Numbered from the stretch's first letter, positions 28,604-38,372 are shown. The stretch is 46,886 nucleotides of DNA from an uncultured Clostridia bacterium (GCA_947629765.1 CANREW010000007.1:1-46886), one strand, 5' to 3'. Program-made: numbers and translations. The notes: generated from the sequence alone by a model not told the origin.

Positions 28604-28951
28604 ATGACCAGAGATCCTTCCAAGGAAACTGAGCTTGCTCAATTTGAAGCTCGGTTCGGTAAGGAATCCGTCAATCGCATGATTGATGACGGGGTAAGCA
28701 TGTTGACCAGCAGTCTTTTTGACTTAGCAGAACCTGTTAACCCTGACGAAATCATAGTAACAGCGGAAACTCTTCCCAAGGAAGTGATGGAAGACATGTC
28801 GTCTAACATCATTTTGAGGTTCAGGGCACTCTTTCCCAGAACTGACAAAGCAACGGAAAAGCACATTCCGCCTACTGTGATCATCTGGGGAGAAATCCCT
28901 GGAAACATCACTGGCTCCATTTGGAAACCTGACCCTACCTGCTCTGCGTAA
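28604..28951 (+). CDS. orphan soluble protein
   Basis: Not recognised. AAAAGGAGG supports ATG 28604; the longer frame starting at 28496 would run through the promoter. 115 residues, acidic, no membrane segment, with ETELAQFEARFGKESVNRM and a Pro/Trp-containing end IIWGEIPGNITGSIW. Near 48% GC by eye against about 28% around it, the sharpest contrast in the window. GCT CGG TTC holds an in-frame CGG that must be Arg; a +1 reading reaches TGA ten codons on. Monocistronic with a perfect promoter and terminator. Confidence 0.62.
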   Translation: MTRDPSKETELAQFEARFGKESVNRMIDDGVSMLTSSLFDLAEPVNPDEIIVTAETLPKEVMEDMSSNIILRFRALFPRTDKATEKHIPPTVIIWGEIPGNITGSIWKPDPTCSA

Positions 28952-28990
28952 GAAGTAAAATCAGAGATTCAAAATGGTAAGTCACCTGAG

Positions 28991-29025
28991 AAAAAGGTCG
29001 CAAGTTTTAAATCTTGCGACCTTTT
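28991..29025. terminator. bidirectional terminator between the orphan gene and yebC
   Basis: AAAAGGTCGCAAG pairs with CTTGCGACCTTTT around TTTTAAAT, with T-rich flanks on both strands; serves both convergent genes. Confidence 0.85.
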
Positions 29026-29057
29026 CTAATATTTTTTTGTTAATTTAATAGGCAATT

Positions 29058-29783
29058 TTATTCATTCCAATTATGGAAAACCTCTGATACATCATCTAAT
29101 TCATCAAGTCTTTCCAATAATCTTTCCATTTTTTCTGCACCTTTTTCGTCTAAATCTACATAAGTTGTTGGAACCATTTGTACATCAGCTTCTATAAATG
29201 TTAAACCTTTTAATTCTAAGCTTTCTCTAACAGAAGAAAAATCTTCTGGAGAAGTAGTTATTTCATAGAACTCTTCCTCTGCTGAAAAATCTTCTGCTCC
29301 ACAGTCTAATGCAAGTAACATAAGATCATCTTCTGACATGTCTGTGCTTGCCTTCTCTATTACAATTACACCTTTTCTATTAAACATATATGATACGCAT
29401 CCAGTAGTTCCAAGACTTCCTCCTGCTTTATCAAATACATGTCTTACATCAGCTGCTGTTCTATTTCTATTGTCAGTTGTTGCATTTACAATTATTGCAA
29501 CACCGTTTGGTCCATATCCTTCATATGTAATTTCTTCATAATTTTCATTATTTCCTGCTCCTGATGCTCTTTTTATAGCGCTATTTATTGTATCGTTTGG
29601 CATATTTGCAGCCTTACATTTAGCTATAACATCTTTTAATTTTGAATTTCCCGCTGGGTCAGGTCCTCCTTGTTTTACTGCTATTAATAATTCTCTACCA
29701 AGCTTTGTAAATACTTTTCCACGAGCTGCATCTGCTTTTCCTTTTTTAGCTTGGATATTATGCCATTTGCTGTGTCCTGACAT
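29058..29783 (-). CDS. yebC: YebC/PmpR family regulatory protein
   Basis: 241 residues beginning [16 protein letters not shown] and containing [19 protein letters not shown], both hallmarks of YebC/TACO1. Relatives are described as transcription regulators and, more recently, as factors helping ribosomes on difficult stretches such as polyproline. AAAGGAGG before ATG. No in-frame CGG. Promoter TTGCAT (29866-29871), 18 bp, TAAAAT (29842-29847). Confidence 0.93.
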   Translation of the reverse strand: MSGHSKWHNIQAKKGKADAARGKVFTKLGRELLIAVKQGGPDPAGNSKLKDVIAKCKAANMPNDTINSAIKRASGAGNNENYEEITYEGYGPNGVAIIVNATTDNRNRTAADVRHVFDKAGGSLGTTGCVSYMFNRKGVIVIEKASTDMSEDDLMLLALDCGAEDFSAEEEFYEITTSPEDFSSVRESLELKGLTFIEADVQMVPTTYVDLDEKGAEKMERLLERLDELDDVSEVFHNWNE

Positions 29784-29841
29784 AGTTAATTCCTCCTTTT
29801 ATTTTAAGTGTTTAAATATATACATAATTTCCTACTAATTC

Positions 29842-29871
29842 ATTTTAGCATATTATTATAGCTTTATGCAA
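29842..29871 (-). promoter_or_regulatory. promoter of yebC
   Basis: Minus strand TTGCAT, 18 bp spacer, TAAAAT at the positions given. Confidence 0.5.
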
Positions 29872-29912
29872 GTATTTTTGCTAATTTTATATACAATATA
29901 GCTCTTTTTCTG

Positions 29913-30088
29913 TTACAATTCACAGCTTATAGAACACAGTCCGCCAAATCTCGTCGGGGATTTTATATTTATTATAAATTGAACCCACGCGGGAAACGCC
30001 TACGAAGTTTTTCGGGGGTCTTCAATTTCTTCTAAATATAAAACCCCTGCGTTTGGCTACTTTAGCTTTTAATGGCTGTGAATTGTAA
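29913..30088. repeat. long-hairpin structured element, copy 1
   Basis: Core about 29939-30061. GCCAAA (29943), GGGG (29956) and TTTTATATTTA (29961) pair with TAAATATAAAA (30033), CCCC (30044) and TTTGGC (30052); the unpaired strands UCUCGUC and UGCG are conserved in copy 2. The inner part continues as AAATTGAA/TTCAATTT. This copy is also bordered by a perfect 14-bp inverted repeat, TTACAATTCACAGC (29913-29926) and its complement (30075-30088). It may be a MITE-like element or a structured RNA; no family recognised. Confidence 0.7.
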
Positions 30089-30117
30089 CCTTTTTCTAAC
30101 TTTTTTAGCATTCTATT

Positions 30118-31275
30118 TTAAATCTGTTCAACAAATATTTTTCTAAACGTCTCTTCTATAAATTTGCTATCGTTCATTTTGTTTTCTAGATATTTATTGA
30201 AGTTATCTTCATTTATCCCATTATCTGCTATGTCATTATAGTTAGGATATAGCTCTTGAATCTGGTTTCTACTTACTTTATATGAGTTTCCACTAAAATT
30301 AAAAGTAATATCTTGAACATTATCAATTAGAGAAAATATAGATACAGTATTATATAATAAGCATTTCTCTAAATATTGATTTTCATTTATATACCAATCT
30401 GTAATATGATAATTAATAGTTAAGCCTAAATTTTTTGAATCTATTTCAAATGCATATCCATATTCTGAAAGTGGCAGACTATCAATTAAATGACTATCAT
30501 TACTATTGTCTCCTACATATTTACTTTTAAATTTTATTATATTGTCAATTCCTGATTTGTCCCTATCAAATGGAGTTATAGGGACAGTTTCTTCTGTATA
30601 TACCTTTTTCGTATCAACTATATAATATTCATTTTTTGTATTTCGATTTATTCTATAAACATTACAAAGTGGAGATTCATAAATAATCATATCCTCACTT
30701 GTTTTTGTTAAGTAAGAAAACCTCGGGGCTGTATTATTTAATTTCACATTTGCATAGTCTATTCCTATCAATAATATTAGTCCTAAAAGAAAATATCCAA
30801 AGTTTAAAATTAATCTTTTTATATATGATTTTTTCTTATTTAATTTAGAAAAACCTATTAAAGATATAACTAGTCCAAATACAGAATAAATTGATCCCCA
30901 ACTACTTTCTGATGGAAATATAGTAAATGCTATAAAGGCAAGTCCAAGTCCAAAAAGCATTATCATTTGTGCTATTAATTTGTTTTTTTCATATACCTTT
31001 TTACTTGTGTAATCAATAGTATCAATGATATTTTTTTCCAGTTTTTCTTGATAATGTTCTTTATCTACCTCTTCTCCGCTTATTAAGTCATTTAGTGTTA
31101 CACCAAGTTCTTCACTTAATGGTTTAAGTAAAGAAATATCTGGCATATAGTTTCCATTCTCCCATCTTGATATAGTTTTAGAAGTTACTCCTAACTTTTC
31201 TGCTAATTTTTCTTGTGTTAATTTTTTTGCTTTTCTATTCTCAGCAATGAATTTTCCTATTTTAATAACATCCAT
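30118..31275 (-). CDS. XRE-family transcription regulator with membrane domain
   Basis: 385 residues. Residues 1-65 are a Cro/CI helix-turn-helix (KLTQEKLAEKLGVTSKTISR); then a linker, three hydrophobic segments (about 105-170: LIAQMIMLFGLGLAFIAF, IYSVFGLVISLIGF, LILNFGYFLLGLILLIG) and a polar, probably extracytoplasmic domain of 200 residues. The layout suggests a one-component sensor that reads an envelope signal. AAAGGAG before ATG. Target unknown. Confidence 0.78.
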   Translation of the reverse strand: MDVIKIGKFIAENRKAKKLTQEKLAEKLGVTSKTISRWENGNYMPDISLLKPLSEELGVTLNDLISGEEVDKEHYQEKLEKNIIDTIDYTSKKVYEKNKLIAQMIMLFGLGLAFIAFTIFPSESSWGSIYSVFGLVISLIGFSKLNKKKSYIKRLILNFGYFLLGLILLIGIDYANVKLNNTAPRFSYLTKTSEDMIIYESPLCNVYRINRNTKNEYYIVDTKKVYTEETVPITPFDRDKSGIDNIIKFKSKYVGDNSNDSHLIDSLPLSEYGYAFEIDSKNLGLTINYHITDWYINENQYLEKCLLYNTVSIFSLIDNVQDITFNFSGNSYKVSRNQIQELYPNYNDIADNGINEDNFNKYLENKMNDSKFIEETFRKIFVEQI

Positions 31276-31693
31276 ATTCTTTTGCTCCTTTCACTTTAAA
31301 GTTAGCAAAAACACGTAAAAATTAACACCCCACAAATAGCGAATTGTTTATTTTTTTGCATTTATACTTAATTTTTCTCATTAAAATTGGGAGTTAAAAA
31401 CTTAATTTTAACCCCCATAAATTAAATTACGCTTTTATTTTGAGCTAGCGTCTGCTCGAATATATTGTTCGCCATTTTTTGTGAGTTGCGAAACACTCGA
31501 ATATATCGTTCGCCATTTTTTGTGAGTTGCGAAACACTCGAATTACTAAATAGCTATTCTTTATTAGTATATTAATTATACTACATTTTTATTCATTATG
31601 TCAATGCTAATCTACAATTTTAAATAGTAATCTTGTCGATTATTACAAAATTATAATAATTAATGAATTTCTATGAGTTTTTTACCTTACATC
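31276..31693. other. intergenic region with tandem repeats
   Basis: This stretch lacks genes. It contains the 41-bp tandem repeat described separately and otherwise AT-rich sequence with a TTAATTTT/AAAATTAA-type inverted repeat near 31369-31425 that could terminate a transcript. Confidence 0.5.
31455..31542. repeat. 41-bp tandem repeat, 2.1 copies
   Basis: Units 31455-31495 and 31496-31536 differ at one base (TTG versus TCG), followed by a third partial CTCGAA. Each unit contains TTCGC and GCGAA 15 bp apart, so each can form a small hairpin. Two units only and no spacer/repeat alternation exclude a CRISPR array. Confidence 0.85.
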
Positions 31694-31722
31694 TTGTTTA
31701 TTTTATGCTCTCATGATATAAT
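31694..31722 (+). promoter_or_regulatory. promoter of the small His-rich protein gene
   Basis: TTGTTT (31694-31699), 17 bp, TATAAT (31717-31722). Confidence 0.55.
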
Positions 31723-31804
31723 AATTGCATTCTTTTTATGTATATTTAGAGAATGAGATTTAACTATCAATTACAAATTTAACATAATTGCAGGAGGTAA
31801 AAAA

Positions 31805-31999
31805 ATGTCTAATGAACGTTTTGTAAAAGCTGTAAGTGATAGTGTGGCTAATAGGGAGCATCATTCAGATCATCATCCACCTGATTTAATTCCCGGAACT
31901 AGTAGGTTTAGAACTTGTACTCCAACTCCGGATTATTTCTTTTCAAGTGAAAGTGATCTTGAAAATATACTTCGCGGTCACAGAATTTCAAAAAAATAA
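31805..31999 (+). CDS. small His-rich hypothetical protein
   Basis: Not recognised. 64 residues; HHSDHHPPD (residues 19-27) could bind a metal; no membrane segment. GCAGGAGG lies 6 nt before the ATG, there is a promoter upstream and a strong terminator downstream, so it is very likely expressed. Contains CGC GGT and CCC GGA, out-of-frame CGG read normally. Confidence 0.65.
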   Translation: MSNERFVKAVSDSVANREHHSDHHPPDLIPGTSRFRTCTPTPDYFFSSESDLENILRGHRISKK

Positions 32000-32017
32000 T
32001 TTTTCTCTAAGTAGGCT

Positions 32018-32050
32018 AAGGCTGTTGACAATTTTTTGTCAACAGTCTTT
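32018..32050. terminator. bidirectional terminator after the His-rich protein gene
   Basis: GGCTGTTGACAA pairs with TTGTCAACAGTC around TTTT, flanked by T-rich sequence. Confidence 0.8.
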
Positions 32051-32111
32051 CCTATTTAATTAATTTTTCAATATCTTCCACTTTACATAATTTTTTCAAT
32101 TATTGAAGCTA

Positions 32112-32988
32112 TTACTCCAATTGTTTCCAAAACATCATATTATCCCTAAACTCATAACTAATTCTATTTTCATCATATAAATAAGATAAATATGACTTTA
32201 CTGTACTACCTACTAAAACATATTGATTAGCATTCATTGTAAGATTATATTCGTCAAATATATACTTTAAAATTTCTTCAAAAGTTTTTTCTTTCTTACA
32301 ACTTTCATAAATTTTATTTGCAACTTCTTGTATTTTTTCTCTGTTTAGTTTTATTAAAGGATCTATATTATCTGTTGCCTCACAATGTGATGGAATATAT
32401 AAATTACCTTTTAATTCACTTAGAAAATCTAAGGTGTTAAGGAACTCTTTAACATCATAAATAAAGAATAAATGATATTTAGTAATTGTTTCTTCACTAA
32501 ATAAAGCATCTGCTAAAAAGTACACATTGTCACTTGTCTTAATGCCGGCACATATCAAAAAAATGTCCCTTTAAATTAAAATATTCTAATCCTTCTGGTA
32601 AATTATTTTCTATTTGGATAGCAGTCGATTCTTTTGCTAATAAAAACTTATTTCTAATATCTTTAAATGGATATCCTCCATATAAGAAAGATGGCTCTAA
32701 TATAGGGTTTTCTGTAAAACTTTTTTCAATATTATTAGCTAATATTTTACAATTTGTTCTATCTTGAATAACTTTATTTCCTCCGATATGATCAGCATTA
32801 GAATGTGTAGTTATAATTCCTTTGACTTTCCAGCCTTGTTCTTGGATAATTTTTAATATTTTCTTGCCTGCATCTTTATCATTTCCAGTATCTATTAAAT
32901 AAACATTTTCATTATCTATTTTGTATATTCCAATATTTGTAGGATTTTTTATATAGTACGTTTTTTCTCCAATCTTTATTAGTTCCAT
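32112..32988 (-). CDS. MBL-fold metallohydrolase, one +1 frame correction
   Basis: 291 residues corrected. Motif TTHSNADHIGG (about residues 61-71) is the zinc HxxxDH; GHFFDMC...LADALF holds the later metal ligands. The frame breaks between these at CGG 32545-32547; skipping the C gives GHFFDMCGIKTSDNVYF, placing the glycine next to the metal site. Related to broad-substrate YcbL/GloB-like hydrolases; substrate not predictable. It lies 17 nt downstream of the ABC-F gene, presumably one operon. Confidence 0.85.
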
Positions 32989-33005
32989 AAATTTTCTCCT
33001 TTATT

Positions 33006-34907
33006 TCATATTTTCCCTAATTCTTCAATTTCTTTTTGGCATTCTTCCCATAAGGTCATACTTTCTTCAATTTCTTTATTTAATAAATCTATATTGTTTT
33101 GAATCTCTCCTACCTTTATATAGTCAGAATATATCTCTTCTTTTGTAAGTTCGTTTTGCAAATTAGATATTTCCTCTTCCTTTTTTGAAATTTCTTCTTC
33201 AAGTTTCTTTATCTTTCTTTCTAATTTGTCCTTTTCTTTTAATGGGTTTATATATTGCTTTACTGTTTTTTCCTTTTTTATAGATATATTTTCTTCTGAA
33301 ATTTCGTTTCTTTTTTCTAAGTAATATTCATATCCATAAGGATAGTATATTGCTTTTCCACCTTCAAAACTTAAAATTGAATCTGCAATTTTATTTACAA
33401 AAAATCTGTCATGTGATACGAAAATCAGTGTTCCTTTATATTCTTTTAACATATTTTCTAGTGATTCTTTTCCAACAATATCCATGTGATTTGTAGGCTC
33501 ATCAAGTATTAAAAGATTTGGTCCCTTTTTTAGTATTTTGCTTATAGAAAGTCTTACCTTTTCTCCTCCTGAAAGCATATTTACTTTCTTAAATACGTCG
33601 TCTCCTGTGAACATAAAAGCTGCCAATGAATTTCTTACTTCTGTAACTGTTAAATCTGGAAATTCTTCGTAAAGTTCTTCGAATACAGTTTTTTCTGGAT
33701 TTAGTCCAAGCATTTGTTGGTCAAAGTATCCTATTTCTACTTTATGTCCAAATTCAAATTTTCCACTTATTGGTTTTAAGTTTCCGACTAATGTTTTAAG
33801 TAAAGTTGATTTTCCTGTTCCATTACTTCCAATTATGCCTAGCTTTTGGCCTTTATATAAATCAAATGAACATTTTGTTAAAACCTTATCATATCCTATC
33901 TCTAAATCTTTTACTGATAAAACATTATTTCCACTTTGAGTATTAATTTCAAAGTTTGTCTTAAATGTTTTCAAATCATACTTGTTTGGTTCTTCTTTCT
34001 TTTCCATTCTTTCAATCTGTTTTAATTTTGACATAGCCATTCTTGCTTTTGTTGGCTTGTATCTAAATCTATCTGCTATCATTTGTAATCTTTTTATCTC
34101 TTTTTGTTGAAATTCAAAATCTTTTAATTGTTTCTCATAATTTATTCTTTTTTGTTTCTCAAAGAACTCATAATTTCCGCTATATTCTGTAATTGTTCCA
34201 TATTCTATTTCATAGATTTTATCCACAATTTTATTTAAGAACATTCTATCATGTGAAACTATAACTATTGCTTTTGGATAATCTTTTAAATAGCCTTCAA
34301 GCCACTCAATTGCACTAATATCCAAATGGTTTGTAGGTTCGTCCAAAATTAATAAATCTGGTTTGCTGAGAAGTAATTTGATAAATGCGATTTTTGTTCT
34401 TTGTCCTCCTGAAAATTCACTTATCTTTTTATTTTTATCCTCACTTGTAAATCCAAATTTACTGATTGCTGTTTCATATTCTTTTTTATATGTGTATCCA
34501 TCTAATAGTTCATATCTATCTAGTGTTTTAGAATATTCCTTAGCTAATTCTTCTGATGAATTTTTTTGCATTTCTATAACTAAACTTTCTAGTTTTTTCT
34601 CTATTTCAATGATTGGTCTATATACTTTCAAGATCTCGTCAAGCATTGTTATATTGTCATCTTCAAAATCAATTTGCTTAAGGTATCCTATTTCTTTTAT
34701 GCTTTCTTTGTAAATGCTAAATTTTTCTGTTCCTATTCCTTCTGAAAGTAGTTCATTATCTATAAGCGCTTTTAACAGAGTAGTTTTTCCGCTTCCATTT
34801 CTACCTACTATTGCAACTTTTTCTTTATCCTTTACATCAAAATTTATTTCTTCTAAAATTGTGTCAGCTCCATACGATACAGAACCATTAGTAATTCTAT
34901 AACTCAT
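33006..34907 (-). CDS. ABC-F family ribosome-associated ATPase
   Basis: 633 residues with two ABC domains (Walker A GRNGSGKTTLL and GSNGTGKSTLL; signatures LSGGE-like FSGGQRTK and LSGGEKVR; LILDEPTNHLD and LILDEPTNHMD), the interdomain P-site linker, and a carboxyl coiled coil. GAGGAG supports ATG 34907. Relatives act at the ribosomal E site in antibiotic resistance or in resolving stalled ribosomes; it resembles the Uup/YdiF types. No in-frame CGG. Confidence 0.9.
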   Translation of the reverse strand: MSYRITNGSVSYGADTILEEINFDVKDKEKVAIVGRNGSGKTTLLKALIDNELLSEGIGTEKFSIYKESIKEIGYLKQIDFEDDNITMLDEILKVYRPIIEIEKKLESLVIEMQKNSSEELAKEYSKTLDRYELLDGYTYKKEYETAISKFGFTSEDKNKKISEFSGGQRTKIAFIKLLLSKPDLLILDEPTNHLDISAIEWLEGYLKDYPKAIVIVSHDRMFLNKIVDKIYEIEYGTITEYSGNYEFFEKQKRINYEKQLKDFEFQQKEIKRLQMIADRFRYKPTKARMAMSKLKQIERMEKKEEPNKYDLKTFKTNFEINTQSGNNVLSVKDLEIGYDKVLTKCSFDLYKGQKLGIIGSNGTGKSTLLKTLVGNLKPISGKFEFGHKVEIGYFDQQMLGLNPEKTVFEELYEEFPDLTVTEVRNSLAAFMFTGDDVFKKVNMLSGGEKVRLSISKILKKGPNLLILDEPTNHMDIVGKESLENMLKEYKGTLIFVSHDRFFVNKIADSILSFEGGKAIYYPYGYEYYLEKRNEISEENISIKKEKTVKQYINPLKEKDKLERKIKKLEEEISKKEEEISNLQNELTKEEIYSDYIKVGEIQNNIDLLNKEIEESMTLWEECQKEIEELGKI

Positions 34908-35002
34908 TTTATTCTCCTCGTATATTTGCATTTCTACTCTTTTTCTAGAAATATATTAGCATAAAAATCAATAAATTTCAATTTGTTTTTTATAATGTAA
35001 TA

Positions 35003-35027
35003 AAAAAAGCCTCCCACTTAGGGGAGG
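35003..35027 (-). terminator. terminator of the 51-residue membrane peptide gene
   Basis: CCTCCCC and GGGAGG pair around TAAGT on the minus strand, followed by CTTTTTTTA. Confidence 0.85.
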
Positions 35028-35032
35028 AAAAA

Positions 35033-35188
35033 CTATTTTTGGCTCGTATTCTCAATGGCATGACCAATAATATAAGCTCCTATAAGTATACAACAAGCTA
35101 TAACTGCATTGTCAGGACTCATTTGATCCCTAAGACCACTAACAGCTATTGCAATGAGTGCAACGCATGTGATTACCCAACTCTTCAT
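35033..35188 (-). CDS. 51-residue membrane peptide
   Basis: Short gene with AGGAGG 9 nt before ATG 35188. Two hydrophobic segments: SWVITCVALIAIAVSG (residues 3-18) and AVIACCILIGAYIIG (28-42), joined by LRDQMSPDN. Family not recognised. Own promoter and strong terminator, so expression is likely. Confidence 0.65.
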   Translation of the reverse strand: MKSWVITCVALIAIAVSGLRDQMSPDNAVIACCILIGAYIIGHAIENTSQK

Positions 35189-35273
35189 AGTTTTATTCCT
35201 CCTATAAGTGTTTTGTCAATAGACTTTTGGGTGGCGTAGTCAAAAATAGACTACTTTTATTTGATATAATAGT

Positions 35274-35303
35274 ATTGTATCATATTCTGCTTAATTTGTC
35301 CAA
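35274..35303 (-). promoter_or_regulatory. promoter of the 51-residue peptide gene
   Basis: Minus strand TTGGAC (35298-35303), 18 bp, TACAAT (35274-35279). A TAGTC/GACTA hairpin lies in the leader. Confidence 0.45.
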
Positions 35304-35329
35304 TTTTGCTCATATTCATATAGGTTAAT

Positions 35330-37490
35330 TTATTCTTCTTTAATAATATTTTTACTTCCGAAATATGTTGCCAAAAAGTATGAACCATAGATTACACTAA
35401 TAATTATTACTGTTCCTATGATAGATGGTAATAAGTCATCTTTAGATGCTAGCCCTGACATTATTGTTATTACAAATTGTATTCCAAAGATAGAATGTAT
35501 AATTGCCAAAACAAGTGGCATACCAAAAAATATTCCTATTTGACTAAATAATGACTTATTTATCATTTTTTCATCACAACCAATTTTCCTTAAAATAGTA
35601 TATCTTTGTTTATTATCTGTACTTTCTGTTAATTGCTTTAATGCTAAAATTGCAGAACTTGCTATTAAGAATATGAGTCCTAAATAAATGGCTATAAATA
35701 GTACTATTGTTGCTATACCAATACTCGCTTCCCTTAAGCTGATTTTTGTAAAGCCCTCTAATTCTATTCCATTATCATTTAGTGTTTTTATAAGATTTGA
35801 TGATTCTGCGTTACCTGAAAATATTTTTTCTATTTCTTCTTTTTCTTCATCAGTTGCCACATTATAATTTGCTGATAATAGGTACATTTCTTTCATTTCT
35901 TCTGTTAAAGGACAACTATCTGGAACTAATATAATTCCTGTATTTGTGTGACTTGTTGACATTGTTATAAATCCTTCTTGGCATTTATTATATTTTGATT
36001 TGTACTCTTTTCCTGCAATAGTTAAAGGATAATTTCCTTTTGCCAATACTTTATTTCTTAACTCTGTTTGACTATCAAAATCACAAAGAACAATATATTC
36101 ATCTTCATTTAAAGTATATTCCTTTATCCCATATAATTTTGCCATTTTATTATAATCTGATATTCTTACTATTTCCTCTGCTGTTCCATAGGCTAAGCCT
36201 GGAAATTTCTCTTTAACTTCATTAAAACTATCTCCAAAGAAATCTCTCCAAGTCAAATTACTATCTGTATAAACTTCTATTTCAACAATGTCTTTTAATA
36301 CATTCATATCTAATCCGTTATTTATCAAGGTTTCTTTAATAGGATGTTTTGAATCTTCTCTTTGTTTTTCATTTGTTATTCTTTTTTCTACTCCATATCT
36401 CATATAACTTTCTTTTAAATTAGCTGTTTTATATAGGTTCAAATCTACTGGAGTCATCTCGACTAATTCTCTTTGCATAGTATTTCTAAGTGCTAAACTA
36501 GAAGATAAAACACTAATTGTCATAAATAGCATTAAACATATAACACTCATACTTGCAACAGTTGTATTAATCTTATTATTTATTTGCCTTAAAACAAACA
36601 TATTTGTATCTTTTAAATAAACATTTTTTATTTTTTGAATAACAGTTATTATAAATCCAGATAAAGACCAGAAAATTAATACTGTTCCGGGCAATTCCCA
36701 TAAGAATAGGTGGTAGCATTTTTTCTGCTGTATTCATTGAATGTACATCTCCTGTTACTTTCCAATATGCAAAGCCTAGAATACTGATGCCAAATATAAA
36801 TACTAAAATTGCTAAAAATGGATTCTTCATTTTTACCTTTTCATTTTTCTTTCCAGCATTTAACAAGTTAATTAGTTTATATCTTGAAACAGTTATTGTG
36901 TTAAAAAACATTACTGCGATATACATTACTGCAAAATATATACAAGTCTTTATACAGCTATCCTTTGAAAATACAAATTGAAATTCACTCATATCTGTTT
37001 CAAATAGTTTGCTAACAAGTATTGACATAAATTGTGATGCAAATACACCAATTATAAGTCCGGTTGCAAGTGATATTATTCCTACAAATACTGTCTCTAA
37101 TAGAATAATTTTTGATATCTGTCTTTTACTCATTCCAAGAGTCATATATATACCAAATTCTTTTTTTCTTCTATTTATTAAAAAATTATTAGCATATACA
37201 ATTAATAATCCTAGTACTACTGATACAAACACAGAAACGAATCCTAGCATACCTATCATTAGTTTTATAATTTCTCTTGTAGACTGTGATACTTCAAGCA
37301 TTGCTTGCTGGCTATCTAATGAATTAAACATATAAAAGATCGCAACCCCTAATACTAATGTTAAAAAATATATGCTATAATCTTTTATGCTTTTAGTCAT
37401 ATTTTTAAGTGATAGTTTTAATATTAAACTACCTTTAGATTTTTTATTTTCACTATAACTAACTTCATATTTTTCTCTATCAAAGTACAT
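35330..37490 (-). CDS. BceB-type antimicrobial-peptide ABC permease, one +1 frame correction
   Basis: FtsX/MacB-like permease of about 719 residues with ten predicted helices and a large extracellular domain between helices 7 and 8, the BceB layout (sensing and detoxifying cell-wall-active peptides). The break is at CGG 36687-36689; skipping the C gives ILMGIAGTVLIFWSLSG inside a membrane helix. The start overlaps the ATPase gene by 11 nt. TTC GGA and ACC GGA are out-of-frame CGG read normally. Confidence 0.88.
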
Positions 37491-38249
37491 TGTTCAAATC
37501 ACCTCCGAGAAGTGTTTGGACTTCAATTATTTTTTCAAAAAATTGCTTTCTTGAATCAGTTCCTTTGATTAACTCATTAAAGATTTTTCCATCTTTTATA
37601 AAAAGTATTCTACTAGCATAAGATGCTGTAAATGCATCATGAGTCACCATAAGTATTGTTGCTCCTAAGTTTTTATTTAAATATTCAAAGTTCTCCAATA
37701 ATTGTCTTGACGATTTCGAATCTAATGCTCCGAGTTGGCTCGTCTGCAAGTACAATCTTTGGATTTGTTACAATGGCTCTACTAGAAGCAACTCTTTGCT
37801 TTTGCCCACCTGAAATTTGATAAGGATACTTTTTTAAAATATCTTTTATTCCTAACTTTTCTGCTATTTCGTTTACTCTTTTATCAATCTCCTTAGGATT
37901 TACTCTTTGAATTGTCAAAGCCAAAGCTATATTTTCATAACAAGTTAGAGTATCTAACAAATTAAAATCTTGAAATATAAAACCTAATTCTTCTCTCCTA
38001 AACTTATTTAATTTGTTTCCTTTTAGCCTTGTAATATCTTCATTATTAACAATTATGTGTCCGCAAGTTACTCTATCTATCGTAGATATACAGTTTAAAA
38101 GAGTAGTCTTCCCGAGAACCAGATGCTCCCATTATTCCTACAAATTCTCCTTTGTTTACACTAAAACTAATGTTGTCTATTGCTTTTGTTAAGTTCGATT
38201 TCGTGCCATAGTATTTTCCGATATTTTGTACATCTAAAATTTTTTCCAT
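37480..38249 (-). CDS. BceA-type ABC ATPase, needs two +1 frame corrections
   Basis: 255 residues corrected. Extra C before Gly at 38112-38114 lies in the Walker A (corrected MGASGSGKTTLLNC), and at 37730-37732 just after Walker B (corrected VLADEPTGALDSKSS). ISGGQKQR signature and MVTHDAF H-loop are intact. Both corrected glycines are near-invariant in the MacB/BceA family. ATG 38249 is preceded by AAGGGAG. Plain translation gives only two 91-residue fragments. Confidence 0.9.
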
Positions 38250-38278
38250 ATTAATAACTCCCTTCTCCCTTAACTAAG

Positions 38279-38343
38279 ATTATAATGGGTTTTTAAAAAA
38301 GTTGCCATCGATTATTCTTACAAATCACTTACAATTTTGTAAG
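38279..38343 (-). promoter_or_regulatory. bceAB-like promoter with BceR-type operator
   Basis: TATAAT (38279-38284) with a poor -35 (TGGCAA, 38302-38307), and upstream the perfect palindrome CTTACA-4-TGTAAG (38328-38343) with a further CTTACA half-site near 38317. Known BceR-type sites are TNACA-N4-TGTAA and lie upstream of a weak -35, matching this layout. Expected activator: the response regulator at 39546. Confidence 0.7.
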
Positions 38344-38372
38344 ATTTCTTATGTTATAATTTATTGCATAAA

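Noticed and set aside
31455..31542. CRISPR array
   Set aside because: Units are directly adjacent without spacers, and no cas genes are present.
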